This document shows positions 49,139 through 59,660 of a stretch of DNA of 64,000 nt, piece by piece. Made by a program: the position numbers and the translations under genes. Under the pieces are notes generated by a model that saw nothing but the letters and a program-made list of their open reading frames with translations, searched no databases and was not told the origin of the DNA. The first letter of the stretch is position 1; each line of letters opens with the position of its first letter. Origin of the DNA: Borreliella chilensis (GTDB lineage Bacteria > Spirochaetota > Spirochaetia > Borreliales > Borreliaceae); the NCBI GenBank assembly GCA_000808095.1, contig CP009910.1:1-64000 (forward strand), in the 5' to 3' direction.

Positions 49139-49209
49139 GTTATGATTTAAAAGTATTTTACGTAGAGAAAACATCTCCATGTAAAATACTATTCATAACA
49201 CATTATGAA
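49139..49209. terminator. Long hairpin with alternative stems between ung and secG
   Basis: Arms 49152-49168 and 49174-49190 pair over 17 positions with one mismatch and one G-T pair; the outer ten (AGTATTTTAC/GTAAAATACT) are perfect and the loop is AAACA. An outer pair, GTTATG/CATAAC (49139-49144 with 49194-49199), extends it, and a competing stem, TTCATAA/TTATGAA (49192-49198 with 49203-49209), could replace the outer pair. It lies between convergent genes, so a two-way terminator is likely, though no long T run follows directly. Confidence 0.75.
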
Positions 49210-49215
49210 TCAATT

Positions 49216-49584
49216 TTAATTATTTTTTTCTTTAGAATTTTCTTCTTTAAATTCATCAACATCAATATCTGATTGATTGCTTTCATTATCCCAAAAAGTT
49301 GAACTATTCTTGTCTTCCGCCTTTATGCCATCTAGAAAACTATTATCTGCTCTTCTGGTATTCATAAAAGACAGAGAAACTACAAATATAAAAAAGAGCG
49401 CTATAAAAAATCCAGTAATTTTTACAGCAACACTTGAAGATTTTGCTCCAAAAATAGAAGAACTACCACCTCCAAAAACACCACCTATTCCATCGCCTTG
49501 CTCATCTTGAATTAAAACTAAAAGAATGATAAAAATTGAAACAATAACAAAAATTATAAAAATAAAAAACCTAAATAAATCCAA
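49216..49584 (-). CDS. secG: Preprotein translocase subunit SecG
   Basis: Small membrane subunit of the SecYEG channel. Two helices (residues 5-24 and 55-74) flank the conserved loop VLIQDEQGDGIGGVFGGGSSSIFG. A hydrophilic, acidic tail of about 40 residues follows, longer than in E. coli. The start is TTG at 49584 with an AGAGG ribosome-binding site a few bases upstream. The gene is the last of the gap-pgk-tpiA unit, 15 bases after tpiA. Confidence 0.9.
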   Translation of the reverse strand: MDLFRFFIFIIFVIVSIFIILLVLIQDEQGDGIGGVFGGGSSSIFGAKSSSVAVKITGFFIALFFIFVVSLSFMNTRRADNSFLDGIKAEDKNSSTFWDNESNQSDIDVDEFKEENSKEKNN

Positions 49585-49599
49585 AACAGACCTCTTTAA

Positions 49600-50361
49600 C
49601 TACAAAGCATTATTGATTATAGACAAAAAAGATTCGGCCTTCAAAGATGCTCCACCTATTAATGCACCATCAATATCAGGTTCATTAATAAGCTCTTTTA
49701 CATTGCTTAAATTAACAGATCCCCCATATTGAATTATAATATTTTCTGAAGCTGATTTTGAATATAGCTTCATAATCTCAAGCCTAATTGCCTTATGAAC
49801 TTCTTCTACTTCCCCTTTAGTTGCTGTTTTGCCTGTTCCAATCGCCCAAACAGGTTCATAAGCTAAAATTATTCTTTTAATGTCTGATTCAGAAACACCT
49901 GACAACCCCTTTTTAACCTGATTTAAAACAATGTCTAAAGTTTTTCCAGAAACTCTTTCATCAAGAGTTTCGCCAACACAAAGAACTAAGTACTTAAAAG
50001 GATGCTTAAGCCCTACAAGAATTTTTTTATTTATTATATCATCCGTTTCTGCCAAATACGACCTGCATTCAGAATGACCAAGTATAACATATTCTACTCC
50101 AAATTCCAAAAGCATTGAAGGTGAAACTTCGCTCGTTCTTGCTCCACTTTCCATATAAGACATATTTTGAGCACCAAGAAGAATATTGCTACCCTTAATA
50201 CATTCTGAAACTTTAGACAAAGCTGTAAATGAAGGAGCTATCATTACCACAATATCATCTCTTAAAGTTTTAACCCCATCTGCAATTTTTTTTGCAACAA
50301 TAGAAGCTTCTGTACTTGTATAGTGCATTTTCCAATTTCCCGCTAAAAACGTTTTTCTCAC
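49600..50361 (-). CDS. tpiA: Triose-phosphate isomerase
   Basis: Interconverts dihydroxyacetone phosphate and glyceraldehyde 3-phosphate. From the GTG at 50361 the product is 253 residues, the normal length: [11 protein letters not shown] (K11 at the active site), GHSECR (His) and [11 protein letters not shown] (catalytic Glu). The frame stays open for 48 more codons upstream, inside pgk, but that extension is unrelated to TIM. The GTG lies one base after the pgk stop and has a GGAGAAG ribosome-binding site. It overlaps nothing once this start is used. Confidence 0.95.
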   Translation of the reverse strand: MRKTFLAGNWKMHYTSTEASIVAKKIADGVKTLRDDIVVMIAPSFTALSKVSECIKGSNILLGAQNMSYMESGARTSEVSPSMLLEFGVEYVILGHSECRSYLAETDDIINKKILVGLKHPFKYLVLCVGETLDERVSGKTLDIVLNQVKKGLSGVSESDIKRIILAYEPVWAIGTGKTATKGEVEEVHKAIRLEIMKLYSKSASENIIIQYGGSVNLSNVKELINEPDIDGALIGGASLKAESFLSIINNAL

Positions 50362-50362
50362 T

Positions 50363-51541
50363 TTACTTCTCCAAAACCTTAATGCCTGGCAAAACTTTCC
50401 CTTCAAGATATTCAAGAGATGCACCACCACCTGTTGAAACATGAGTAATTTTATCAGATAAATTAAATTGATTAACAGCTGCAACAGAATCTCCACCACC
50501 AACAACCGTTAAACCTGGGCAAGAAGCTACCATTTCAGCAACCTTTGCGGTTCCTTTTGAAAACAAATCAAATTCAAATACACCAAGAGGACCATTCCAA
50601 ATTACGGTTTTTGCAGTGCTTATCACCTTTTCAATTTCTTTTAAAGTATTAATTCCAATATCCATACCAATCTTGTTTTCAGGAATATTAAAAGAATCAA
50701 TATACTCGGGAATAGAATTTTTATTAAAACTGCTTGCTACAATATGATCAAGTGGTAAAATCACTTTAACATTTAACTCTTTTGCTTTCTTTAAAAAAGA
50801 AGAAGCTATATCAATATATTCGATCTCTAAAAGAGATTTCCCTATAGAATATCCTTCAGAATGCAAAAAAGTATAAGCCATTCCACCGCCAATTACAACT
50901 ACATTTGACTTTGATAAAAGTGATTCCAATACTGCAATCTTTGAAGAAACCTTAGATCCACCAATAATCGAAACAAATGGACTTTCCGGGTTCTTTAAAA
51001 TTCCTCCAAGAAATTTGTCTTCTTTTTCCATTAAAAATCCACCAACAGATGGCAAATAATCAGCAACCCCTACCGTTGAAGCATGAGCCCTATGAGCCGC
51101 ACCAAAGGCATCATTTACAAAAACATCTCCATTCTCAGAAAGTTGTTTTGCAAAATTTTTATCATTTTTTTCTTCTTCTATATAAAACCTTACATTTTCA
51201 AGCAATACAACATCGCCATCCTTCATTTGCAAAGTATTGTTTACAATTTCGCCTCCAATGCAATCAGAAAACATCTTAACATCCTGGCCTAAAAGTTCTG
51301 ACAATCTATTGGCAACTGGTTTAAGGGAATATTTAAGATTTTTCTTACCCTCTGGTCTGCCCAAATGACTTACAAGAACAACCCTAGCTCCTCTTTCTTT
51401 TAAATACTCTATTGTGGACAATGCAGCTTTAATTCTAGTATCATCACTAATGATCCCCTCTTTTAGGGGAACATTAAAATCGCATCTTACTAAAGCTCGC
51501 TTGCCCGCAAAGTTAAAGTCTTTTACTGTTTTTATTGACAT
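50363..51541 (-). CDS. pgk: Phosphoglycerate kinase
   Basis: Makes ATP from 1,3-bisphosphoglycerate. The substrate-binding [11 protein letters not shown] is near the start, with [25 protein letters not shown], and the nucleotide-binding GGSKVSSKI and [28 protein letters not shown] ends the protein. The 392 residues are normal. It lies between gap (25-base gap) and tpiA (1-base gap), the usual order of a glycolytic operon. Confidence 0.97.
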   Translation of the reverse strand: MSIKTVKDFNFAGKRALVRCDFNVPLKEGIISDDTRIKAALSTIEYLKERGARVVLVSHLGRPEGKKNLKYSLKPVANRLSELLGQDVKMFSDCIGGEIVNNTLQMKDGDVVLLENVRFYIEEEKNDKNFAKQLSENGDVFVNDAFGAAHRAHASTVGVADYLPSVGGFLMEKEDKFLGGILKNPESPFVSIIGGSKVSSKIAVLESLLSKSNVVVIGGGMAYTFLHSEGYSIGKSLLEIEYIDIASSFLKKAKELNVKVILPLDHIVASSFNKNSIPEYIDSFNIPENKIGMDIGINTLKEIEKVISTAKTVIWNGPLGVFEFDLFSKGTAKVAEMVASCPGLTVVGGGDSVAAVNQFNLSDKITHVSTGGGASLEYLEGKVLPGIKVLEK

Positions 51542-51566
51542 TTCATTACCTCACGAGCATTTTTAC

Positions 51567-52598
<1,032 letters not shown>

Positions 52599-52615
52599 TT
52601 ATCCTTACTAGAATT

Positions 52616-52645
52616 ATTAAATCATAAATTAATAACAAGTGTCAA
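52616..52645 (-). promoter_or_regulatory. Sigma-70 promoter of the gap-pgk-tpiA-secG unit
   Basis: On the minus strand: TTGACA (52640-52645), an 18-base spacer and TTTAAT (52616-52621). A start near 52609 leaves a leader of about 35 bases containing GGAGGA (52581-52586). The whole promoter fits in the 72-base gap after the TPR gene. Confidence 0.65.
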
Positions 52646-52646
52646 A

Positions 52647-54617
52647 CTATCTCTTTACAAGCACAGTGGCTCCCTCTTGAATATAATCCTTTAAAAAAGT
52701 TGAAGATTTTATAGTACCTCGAGAAATATAATCACTTACATCTTCAATTAAAATCTCTCCCAAAATATCTGATCTTTTGTAAACAATAAAACTAGAATCT
52801 CCAGTATCACTGTTTAGAGAGCCTTCTTTAAGAATCAAAAAAACATCGCCCTTTACAACATCGTTTACCTGGCCAATATTAATAAGAGCATCATCATTTT
52901 TAATTTGTAAAATTTTACCCTTTTTGGGTAAATAATCATGAAAATCTTTAGAAAAGGAATTTAAAACATTGCTTAAATAATTAACACCTCCCACATTATA
53001 AGAAAAAGATTTGACCTTAATACCCGTCTTACCTGAAAAAACATCTACCACTAAAGTGACTGTATTTTTCAAAATATCTGCCTTAAAATCAAAAATTAAA
53101 AATAAATCCAAATTATTATTTCTTGAATAAGAAAATCCTTCGGAAAAATTATCAATCAGATAGTCTCTATTTTTATTATAATCAAAATTATAGTTAACTA
53201 TTTCTATATTTAAATTGCGCTCAAGCACTCTTTCAGCGTATCTTAATATCAAATCATTTGCTCCAAAAAATTTATTCTCGCTTCGAGTAAAAATAGCCAT
53301 TCTATAAACTATTCTGTCATCGTAAAGCTTATTAAAATCAGCAATGCTTCTATATCCGTATTTATAAAATAAAGACTTTCTAATATCAAAAGACACAACG
53401 TCATAAAAATCTAAAATTCTAGAATCAGTAGAATTTCTTTGTTCTACCAAATAAAAAAGCTGCTCATAAGCCATAATATCCAAATTCATAAGTTTATAGA
53501 TTTTTGAAAGCAAAAATCTAGCACTATCATTATCAGGCCAAATATCAATAGCATTTTTTGCGTTAAACAATGCTTTATTTAAATTTAAAGATTTAAAGGC
53601 CTTAACACCCTCATCTTCATAATGTTTAGAAATTTCAGCATTAGAATTATTTTTCAAAAAATTCCTAAAATTAGTTGCAAAAAAACTCTCCTCAAGTGCA
53701 ATATTATAAAACTCTAAATCTTTTTTAAGACTTTTAGCTCGCCCCAAATTTAAAATAGCCTTTTCAACATTTCCAAACTTTAAGTAAGAATACCCCAACA
53801 AATAATAAAGTTCATCAGAATCTTTATTAACCAAAACAGCTTTATGCAATACTTCTATTGCGTCTTCATACTTAAATTCATACAAATAAACAATCGCAAG
53901 TAATCTATATGCATCAACAACCCCAAGATCTTTGTAAGAACTCTCAATCAAAGCCAAATAATTTAGAGCGTACTTTTCAGCAAGTCCCAAATTATTAATG
54001 CTAATATAAAATTCAGCTACTCTTTTATGAAAATCTGGAAAAGACAGAAAATTTACTCTGACTTTATTTATCAAATGCCTAATCTTATCATGCATTCCCA
54101 ACCGTTGATAAATATCGATAAGATGCTCAAAAGCACTATAATTATTCTGACTATAATCAAGAATCGATAAATAATAATTAGCAGCAGCTATGAATAATCC
54201 ATTTTTTTCAAAAATTGAAGCAAGTCCGACCAAAGCATCAATATTATTTCTCTGCTTAACTAAAACCTCAGAATAAATTTTTTTTGCTTGATCAATTTTA
54301 TTATTTTTTAATAATATGTTTGCATAAAGAATTTTATACTCAGCGTCTTCGTTAGACATTTTATAAGCCTTCTCTATGAAAAATTGTGCTTGAGTATATA
54401 TCTTAAGACGATAATAAATTGATGCAATAAATTTATAAGCTTCATAATAATTAGGATTAATTTTTATTGCCTCAACAAGTTCATCAATAGCATCATAATA
54501 TCTTTGAGATAAATAATACTCATGAGCCTTTTTATAATGAACTAATGCCGTAGTATCACTGCCCAATAGAATACCAAAATTAAAAAGGAGTAACATTAAA
54601 ACTCGACTAAAATTCAT
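52647..54617 (-). CDS. Exported TPR-repeat protein (BB0058-like)
   Basis: A 656-residue protein with a signal peptide (MNFSRVLMLLLFNFGILLGS). The first 400 residues contain about eight to ten tetratricopeptide repeats with the A/G-Y-A-P pattern, e.g. AHEYYLSQRYYDAIDELVEAIKINPNYYEA and LYYLLGYSYLKFGNVEKAILNLGRAK. The C-terminal 250 residues are beta-rich and end ILIEDVSDYISRGTIK, a FlgT-like or stabilising domain that I cannot name. It is probably a periplasmic scaffold. It overlaps the CorC-type gene by 4 bases. Confidence 0.75.
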   Translation of the reverse strand: MNFSRVLMLLLFNFGILLGSDTTALVHYKKAHEYYLSQRYYDAIDELVEAIKINPNYYEAYKFIASIYYRLKIYTQAQFFIEKAYKMSNEDAEYKILYANILLKNNKIDQAKKIYSEVLVKQRNNIDALVGLASIFEKNGLFIAAANYYLSILDYSQNNYSAFEHLIDIYQRLGMHDKIRHLINKVRVNFLSFPDFHKRVAEFYISINNLGLAEKYALNYLALIESSYKDLGVVDAYRLLAIVYLYEFKYEDAIEVLHKAVLVNKDSDELYYLLGYSYLKFGNVEKAILNLGRAKSLKKDLEFYNIALEESFFATNFRNFLKNNSNAEISKHYEDEGVKAFKSLNLNKALFNAKNAIDIWPDNDSARFLLSKIYKLMNLDIMAYEQLFYLVEQRNSTDSRILDFYDVVSFDIRKSLFYKYGYRSIADFNKLYDDRIVYRMAIFTRSENKFFGANDLILRYAERVLERNLNIEIVNYNFDYNKNRDYLIDNFSEGFSYSRNNNLDLFLIFDFKADILKNTVTLVVDVFSGKTGIKVKSFSYNVGGVNYLSNVLNSFSKDFHDYLPKKGKILQIKNDDALINIGQVNDVVKGDVFLILKEGSLNSDTGDSSFIVYKRSDILGEILIEDVSDYISRGTIKSSTFLKDYIQEGATVLVKR

Positions 54618-55393
54618 AAACCTTCCTTCTCGGAAATCTTTATCACTTTAATATTTCTTTGATGCATATTTTTAATAGAAAAAACTAAATTGCCATACTC
54701 TACCTTTTCATTTTTCAAAGGAATCCTCCCAAAAAGATCATAAACAAAACCTCCAAGAGTATCAAAGTCTCCATTTGGCAAATTTAAATCAAGCTTTTCA
54801 TTCAAATCCTCTATTAAAATTCTAGCATCACAAAGATAAGTACCATCATCAAGGCGAACTATTTCATCAAGCTCATTATCAAATTCATCTTGAATATCAC
54901 CTACTATCTCTTCAAGAATATCTTCAAGAGTTACAAGTCCTGAAACCCCTCCATACTCATCAACTACAATTGCAATATGCACATGATTTTCTTGAAATTC
55001 TTTTAAAAGAGAATCTGTTTTTTTGCTTTCAGGAACAAACATAACCTTTCGCATAATATCTTTTAAATCTATTTCATAGAAGTCTTTTTTACACATATGC
55101 AAAAGTATGTCTCTTGTATGAATTATCCCAACAATGTTGTCAATAGTACCGTGATAAACAGGAAATCTTGAATGACTACTAGATGTTACAATCTTTAAAA
55201 GCTCATCCTTGCTCTTAGCATAATCAACGAATATAACTCCTATCCTAGGAATCATAATCTCTTTTACAATAGTCTCTTTAAGAGCATTGAAATTTTTTAT
55301 CAAAGAAGTTCCAATATTCGGCTTATCTTCAAGATCGTTTTCTGGGCTTCTTTTTTTTTTCTTTTTATCTTTAAAATTTAAAAATCCCAACAT
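54614..55393 (-). CDS. CBS-domain protein of the CorC/HlyC family
   Basis: A 259-residue soluble protein with paired CBS domains (VKEIMIPRIGVIFVDY and HVHIAIVVDEYGGVSGLVTLEDILEEIVGDIQDEFD). A C-terminal transporter-associated domain follows (GTYLCDARILIEDLNEKL, DFDTLGGFVYDLFGRIP). The DUF21 membrane domain of the longer HlyC relatives is absent, as in CorC. CorC members influence Mg/Co transport; the name hemolysin is historical. It directly follows ybeY on the same strand. Confidence 0.9.
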   Translation of the reverse strand: MLGFLNFKDKKKKKRSPENDLEDKPNIGTSLIKNFNALKETIVKEIMIPRIGVIFVDYAKSKDELLKIVTSSSHSRFPVYHGTIDNIVGIIHTRDILLHMCKKDFYEIDLKDIMRKVMFVPESKKTDSLLKEFQENHVHIAIVVDEYGGVSGLVTLEDILEEIVGDIQDEFDNELDEIVRLDDGTYLCDARILIEDLNEKLDLNLPNGDFDTLGGFVYDLFGRIPLKNEKVEYGNLVFSIKNMHQRNIKVIKISEKEGL

Positions 55394-55852
55394 CTAAAAT
55401 ACCCTTTTATTTTTTCTTAAGATATTTTCTTGAAGAATTAACATACTTTCTTTTTGAAAATCATTAGTTTCATGTTTATATCCCATTAAATGCAAAATCC
55501 CATGAATAGTAACACGTTGAAGCTCTTCATAAATTTCAACGTTAAACTCTTGAGCACTAAATTTTAAATATTCAAAAGATATTATAAGATCTCCTTGTAT
55601 TTTATAATTTATGCCATCAATCAAATCTTCGTTAAATTCATTATAATTAAAAGAAAGAACATCGGTCGGCTCATTCTTTTTTCTAAACCTATTGTTTAAT
55701 TTTTGTATATAAACATTATCACAAAGAATAACTGAAAGTTCAAAATCAATAATAGAAAGAGTATTTAAAACAGATAAAATAAAATCATAAAAAACATTAA
55801 GGTGCTCAAATTTAATATTTTCTACCAATAAATTCAAATCAGATTTGGCCAA
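55394..55852 (-). CDS. ybeY: Endoribonuclease YbeY
   Basis: Metal-dependent RNase needed for 16S rRNA 3'-end maturation and ribosome quality control. The zinc motif [11 protein letters not shown] keeps all three His of the H3xH5xH signature, where the usual D before the last His is Lys. [13 protein letters not shown] near residue 57 is the second family signature. The 152 residues are normal. Its stop directly precedes the CorC-type start. Confidence 0.95.
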   Translation of the reverse strand: MAKSDLNLLVENIKFEHLNVFYDFILSVLNTLSIIDFELSVILCDNVYIQKLNNRFRKKNEPTDVLSFNYNEFNEDLIDGINYKIQGDLIISFEYLKFSAQEFNVEIYEELQRVTIHGILHLMGYKHETNDFQKESMLILQENILRKNKRVF

Positions 55853-55932
55853 ATTAAATATACCCTAGAATAATCCATATGCAACCTGCAAATATGCCTA
55901 AATTGCCATAGCCATTAAATTTGTTTTGCAAA

Positions 55933-56286
55933 CTAAAAACCAAAAAAATCCTTAATTATATTCTCAAAAGCATCTTCTTGTAAAAACCCTAAAGAAACCT
56001 TTGGCTTGCCATCAATAGGAATAAAAAGAATAGTTGGAAGGCTTTGTATACCAAGCATAGAAGAAACCTCTTGCTCTTTGTCTGTATCTACTTTATAAAA
56101 ATCAACACTATTCTCATATTTTTTGGAAAGTCTTTCAAAAATTGGAGAAAGCATTTTACATGGACCACACCAATCAGCATAAAAATCTATTATTGCGGGC
56201 CTTTCGCCTTTAAAATTCCACTCTTTATTATTCTTATAATCAAAAACCTTAGCAACAAAATCTTCCTTGGTTAAAGAAATAGCCAT
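55933..56286 (-). CDS. trxA: Thioredoxin
   Basis: Disulfide reductase. The redox motif is WCGPC with C40 and C43 in FYADWCGPCKML; the cis-Pro loop is QSLPTILFI. The 117 residues include a slightly longer N-terminus than E. coli Trx. It has its own 80-base upstream gap from the YbeY gene and is divergent from rsmE. Confidence 0.95.
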   Translation of the reverse strand: MAISLTKEDFVAKVFDYKNNKEWNFKGERPAIIDFYADWCGPCKMLSPIFERLSKKYENSVDFYKVDTDKEQEVSSMLGIQSLPTILFIPIDGKPKVSLGFLQEDAFENIIKDFFGF

Positions 56287-56360
56287 ATATTCTACATGCC
56301 CCCCTATCGACTTAAAATTATATCACAAATACAATATTAATAATAAGGAATTATAAAGAA

Positions 56361-57077
56361 ATGAATTTAATGTTAATAACTTCTAATGAATTTAAAACAG
56401 GAATTTCACCCAATGACACTAGGGCAGAACATCTTGTTAAGATCTTAAAATTAAAAGATAACGATAAATTTAAATTTGGCATTCTCGGAGAAAAAGGCAT
56501 ATACTATTGTATTTATAAAAAAGATAAAAAACTATTCTTTAAAAAAAGCTTTAAAATAGGAGAATCTAATCAACTTAAAAAATTAAATGTACTAATTGGA
56601 ATGATAAGGCCAATTGTTGCTAAGAGAATCATAAAAGAACTTGCTAGCATTGGAATATGCGAAATAATTTTTTTCAACACTGAGCTTACTGAAAAATCAT
56701 ATTTAAATTCTAAAATCTTTAAAAACAATGATTACGAAAAACATTTAATAACTGGAGCAATGCAAGGAGGAATAACGCATTTGCCAAAAATAAAAATTAT
56801 GAAAAATTTGAAAGATGCTCTCAAATATATTAAACAAGAAAATTTTGAAATAAAGATATTGCTTGAAAAAAACAGCGAAAAAAATTTAATTGATATAGAA
56901 AAAGTAAATAATGCAACCATTATTGTAGGTCCTGAGAGAGGGTTTACAGAAAAAGAAAAACAATTAATAACAGAACATAATTTTTCTTCTTACAGCATGT
57001 CTTCAAACATTCTAAGAACAGAAACAGCCGTAATCGCTGCATCAATTATAACTGTATCAAAACTAATTAATGTGTGA
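56361..57077 (+). CDS. rsmE: 16S rRNA (uracil(1498)-N3)-methyltransferase
   Basis: SPOUT methylase acting on U1498 of 16S rRNA. The N-terminal PUA-like domain contains DTRAEHLVKILKLKDND. The methylase domain has ELASIGICEIIFF, QGGITHLPKI, VGPERGFTEKEK and LRTETAVIAA, the AdoMet knot. The 238 residues match. The ribosome-binding site is AAGGAA or AAAGAA. Confidence 0.92.
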   Translation: MNLMLITSNEFKTGISPNDTRAEHLVKILKLKDNDKFKFGILGEKGIYYCIYKKDKKLFFKKSFKIGESNQLKKLNVLIGMIRPIVAKRIIKELASIGICEIIFFNTELTEKSYLNSKIFKNNDYEKHLITGAMQGGITHLPKIKIMKNLKDALKYIKQENFEIKILLEKNSEKNLIDIEKVNNATIIVGPERGFTEKEKQLITEHNFSSYSMSSNILRTETAVIAASIITVSKLINV

Positions 57078-57125
57078 TTTATATTAGAAATTTTTTATTA
57101 ATTTAGTCAAACCGTTTAAGTGCAA

Positions 57126-58181
57126 TTAATTCACAACTGTCTGATTGATAAGCTTATCATAAATATAAAGTTCAATCGTAGAGCCTTTGTAAACCTCATA
57201 GGGCAATTTAATCAACCCTCCTTTTGATTTAAAAGAATAAATTAAAGAATTCTCACCATCCAAACCTTTTAATCTAACAGATATATCAACATAAGACGGA
57301 TGCTCCTTTAATTTATAGGTCAAAATTCCAAAAACAACGTTATTGTCAATCTTAGGCCTTGCAATAGTAACTAAGATTTTATCTGCTTTATTTACTTTAG
57401 TCCCAGATGGAATAGACTGAAATACAATGTTTCCAAAATCATCTGTATTTGCCAAATCAATATCAAAGATAATATTATCATTTAAAAGAGAAGCAATTGC
57501 ATCTTTATAATAAATTCCAATATAATTTTTAACATATTTATCTAAACGATCTTTGCCCTTACTAACTAAAAATTGAAGATCTGTTAAACTTGATATTTGA
57601 CTACCTGGCGATGGGCTTTGACGAATTATTATGCCTTTTGGCAATTCACTCTCAACTTCAAGAGGATTAACAATACGGTAAAGTAATTTAGAATTATCAA
57701 AAGAATTAGCCTTTAAATTGGTAACAACATCATCAATGTTTTTACCAATAAAACTGTCAACTCTGTTTATCACAGCACCTTTACTAATAAAAATTGTAAC
57801 CTTATTGTCATGTCTTAAAGCAGTTCCAGGTTTTGGGCCTTGCTCTATCACCTTTCCTTTGTCAAGAACACTTGAAGAAAATTTAAATTCAATGTGAGGA
57901 ATTAGCTCTTTTTTCTGCAATTCAACAATAGCATCTTCAATAGTAAGAGAATAAAGATTTGGAACAACTGTAATCTCCTTATTTTCTAAAACCATAAAAA
58001 AAATAGCAAAAGAAACAATTAAAGATCCAAAAATAACTAAAAGCAATCCCTTAATCATACTTTTAGGAAAAATTAAAATTTCATTACCATCATTTTTGTC
58101 ACTCTCGGTCAAATCTAATTTATTTTTAAACAATTCCTCAACATTAGAAAATTTATTTTTTAGATTGTCATTATTATTCAA
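57126..58181 (-). CDS. PASTA-domain membrane protein without a kinase domain
   Basis: A 351-residue protein with a cytoplasmic Asn/Asp/Lys-rich N-terminus of about 45 residues and one membrane helix (about 46-68). Three PASTA repeats follow: VPNLYSLTIEDAIVELQKKELIP with VIEQGPKPGT, VDSFIGKNIDDVVTNL with IIRQSPSPGSQI, and YIGIYYKDAIASLLND with VFQSIPSGTKV. PASTA repeats bind peptidoglycan in PknB kinases and PBPs, but neither domain is present. A C-terminal beta region completes it. It probably binds cell wall or its precursors in the periplasm. It lies just downstream of fmt. Confidence 0.88.
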   Translation of the reverse strand: MNNNDNLKNKFSNVEELFKNKLDLTESDKNDGNEILIFPKSMIKGLLLVIFGSLIVSFAIFFMVLENKEITVVPNLYSLTIEDAIVELQKKELIPHIEFKFSSSVLDKGKVIEQGPKPGTALRHDNKVTIFISKGAVINRVDSFIGKNIDDVVTNLKANSFDNSKLLYRIVNPLEVESELPKGIIIRQSPSPGSQISSLTDLQFLVSKGKDRLDKYVKNYIGIYYKDAIASLLNDNIIFDIDLANTDDFGNIVFQSIPSGTKVNKADKILVTIARPKIDNNVVFGILTYKLKEHPSYVDISVRLKGLDGENSLIYSFKSKGGLIKLPYEVYKGSTIELYIYDKLINQTVVN

Positions 58182-58200
58182 AATAATAAATTCCTCCCCT

Positions 58201-59130
58201 TTAAGAAAATACTTGTCCTATTAGCTGCCTACTTCCATTATAAAAAGACTTAAAATCCAAAACCCTTCTTCCGGGTCTTTGAATTTCTAAGAGCAAAAGA
58301 ATACCCCTTCCAGTATTAACAAATAGTCCTCTTTCAAAGTCAAAATCAACAATTTCTCCTACTTTTCTCTCTTTATATGAATCTATTTTCAAAAAATCAG
58401 CTCTATGGAAAATAATATCACTATGATTAAGCTTAGCTCTTACAAGCGGCCAAGGATTGCACGCATTAATTCTGCTTTTAATCTCAAATGCACTTAAATT
58501 AAAATCTATAAATCCCAATTCTTTTTTAAAAAAAGAACAAAAAGTAGCTTCGCTTGCTTTTTGAGGAATTCCCAAAAAACCATTGCTAATTTTTTCCAGA
58601 GCTTCTAAAACAAGACTTGGGCTAAGTCTAGAAACAAGCTTTGAAATATCATAACTTGTATCACAAGATCTTATTTCAAATTTTTTTTGCACTAAAATAT
58701 TACCGCTATCCATTTCTAAAGCCATACTCTGAATAGTAATACCACTAACACAATCGCCGTTTAAAATTGCAGATTGAATTGGAGAAACACCTCTATATTT
58801 GGGCAAAAGAGAAGGATGAACATTAACACAGCCCTTTGGAAAAATATCCAAAAATTCCTGCTTAAATATCTTGCCATAAGAGAAAACTAACATTAAATCT
58901 GGATTCAAGTCTTTAATTAAATTTAAGGTATTATTATCAAGAACTAAGGGATCAAAAACTTTAACACCTCTAGCAATAGCTTCCGTCTTTATTGCATTTT
59001 GACTCAACTTTTGCCCTCTTCCTTTAGGTTTATCCGGCAAGGTCAAAACTCCAACCACTTCATAATGCCTTATAATCTCTTTGAAAACCTCTAAAGCAAT
59101 AAAAGAAGAGCTTACAAAAAATATTTTCAT
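58201..59130 (-). CDS. fmt: Methionyl-tRNA formyltransferase
   Basis: Formylates initiator Met-tRNA using the 10-formyl-THF made by FolD. The catalytic SLLPKYRGVSPIQSAILNGD carries the conserved residues of the family, and GKIFKQEFLDIFPKGCVNVHPS precedes it. The C-terminal tRNA-binding domain is shorter but recognisable. The 309 residues are normal. The ATG overlaps the def stop by 4 bases, a common def-fmt pairing. Confidence 0.95.
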   Translation of the reverse strand: MKIFFVSSSFIALEVFKEIIRHYEVVGVLTLPDKPKGRGQKLSQNAIKTEAIARGVKVFDPLVLDNNTLNLIKDLNPDLMLVFSYGKIFKQEFLDIFPKGCVNVHPSLLPKYRGVSPIQSAILNGDCVSGITIQSMALEMDSGNILVQKKFEIRSCDTSYDISKLVSRLSPSLVLEALEKISNGFLGIPQKASEATFCSFFKKELGFIDFNLSAFEIKSRINACNPWPLVRAKLNHSDIIFHRADFLKIDSYKERKVGEIVDFDFERGLFVNTGRGILLLLEIQRPGRRVLDFKSFYNGSRQLIGQVFS

Positions 59131-59624
59131 TTTGCTTTAAGACCTCTTCCTCTCAAATAAGGCTTTAACAATTTATTTTTTACCCTTTCTTCGTAATAAT
59201 CAATAAAAAGAATCCCATTTAAATGGTCCATTTCATGTTGAATGATTCTTGCCAAAAAATCAGAATTTTCTATGGTAAAAGATTTTCCATTCTCATCATA
59301 AGAGCTCACCACAATAGACTTGGGTCTCATTAAATCATAATAAACTCCTGGTATACTCAAGCATCCTTCTTTGTAAGAACTAAGCTCATAAGAAGTCTCT
59401 GTGATTAACGGATTAATAAAAACCAAAGGCCTTGCCATTTTATTCTCTCTAACTACAAAAAGCGACAAGTCAAGACCCACCTGGGGAGCAGCAAGCCCAA
59501 CTCCACCACTAATATCCATTAATTCTATCATCTTCTTTGCATAATTTCTAATTTTATTATCAATATTGCCAATTTGCTTTGTTTTAACACGAAGCAAATC
59601 ATTAGGATAAAATACCATTTCCAT
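59127..59624 (-). CDS. def: Peptide deformylase
   Basis: Removes the formyl group from nascent proteins. All three motifs are present: GGVGLAAPQVGL near residue 40, EGCLSIPG near 88 and QHEMDHLNG near 130 (the HExxH metal site). The 165 residues match type 1 enzymes. Two ATGs two codons apart are possible starts; the first (59624) has a GGGAG ribosome-binding site at a slightly long distance. It is operonic with fmt. Confidence 0.95.
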   Translation of the reverse strand: MEMVFYPNDLLRVKTKQIGNIDNKIRNYAKKMIELMDISGGVGLAAPQVGLDLSLFVVRENKMARPLVFINPLITETSYELSSYKEGCLSIPGVYYDLMRPKSIVVSSYDENGKSFTIENSDFLARIIQHEMDHLNGILFIDYYEERVKNKLLKPYLRGRGLKAK

Positions 59625-59660
59625 AAAAACTTATCTCCCTTCAAAAAACAAAAAAGGCAC

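Noticed and set aside
50361..50505. 48-codon extension of tpiA into pgk
   Set aside because: The extension is unlike any TIM N-terminus, and a GTG with a good ribosome-binding site gives the normal 253-residue enzyme.
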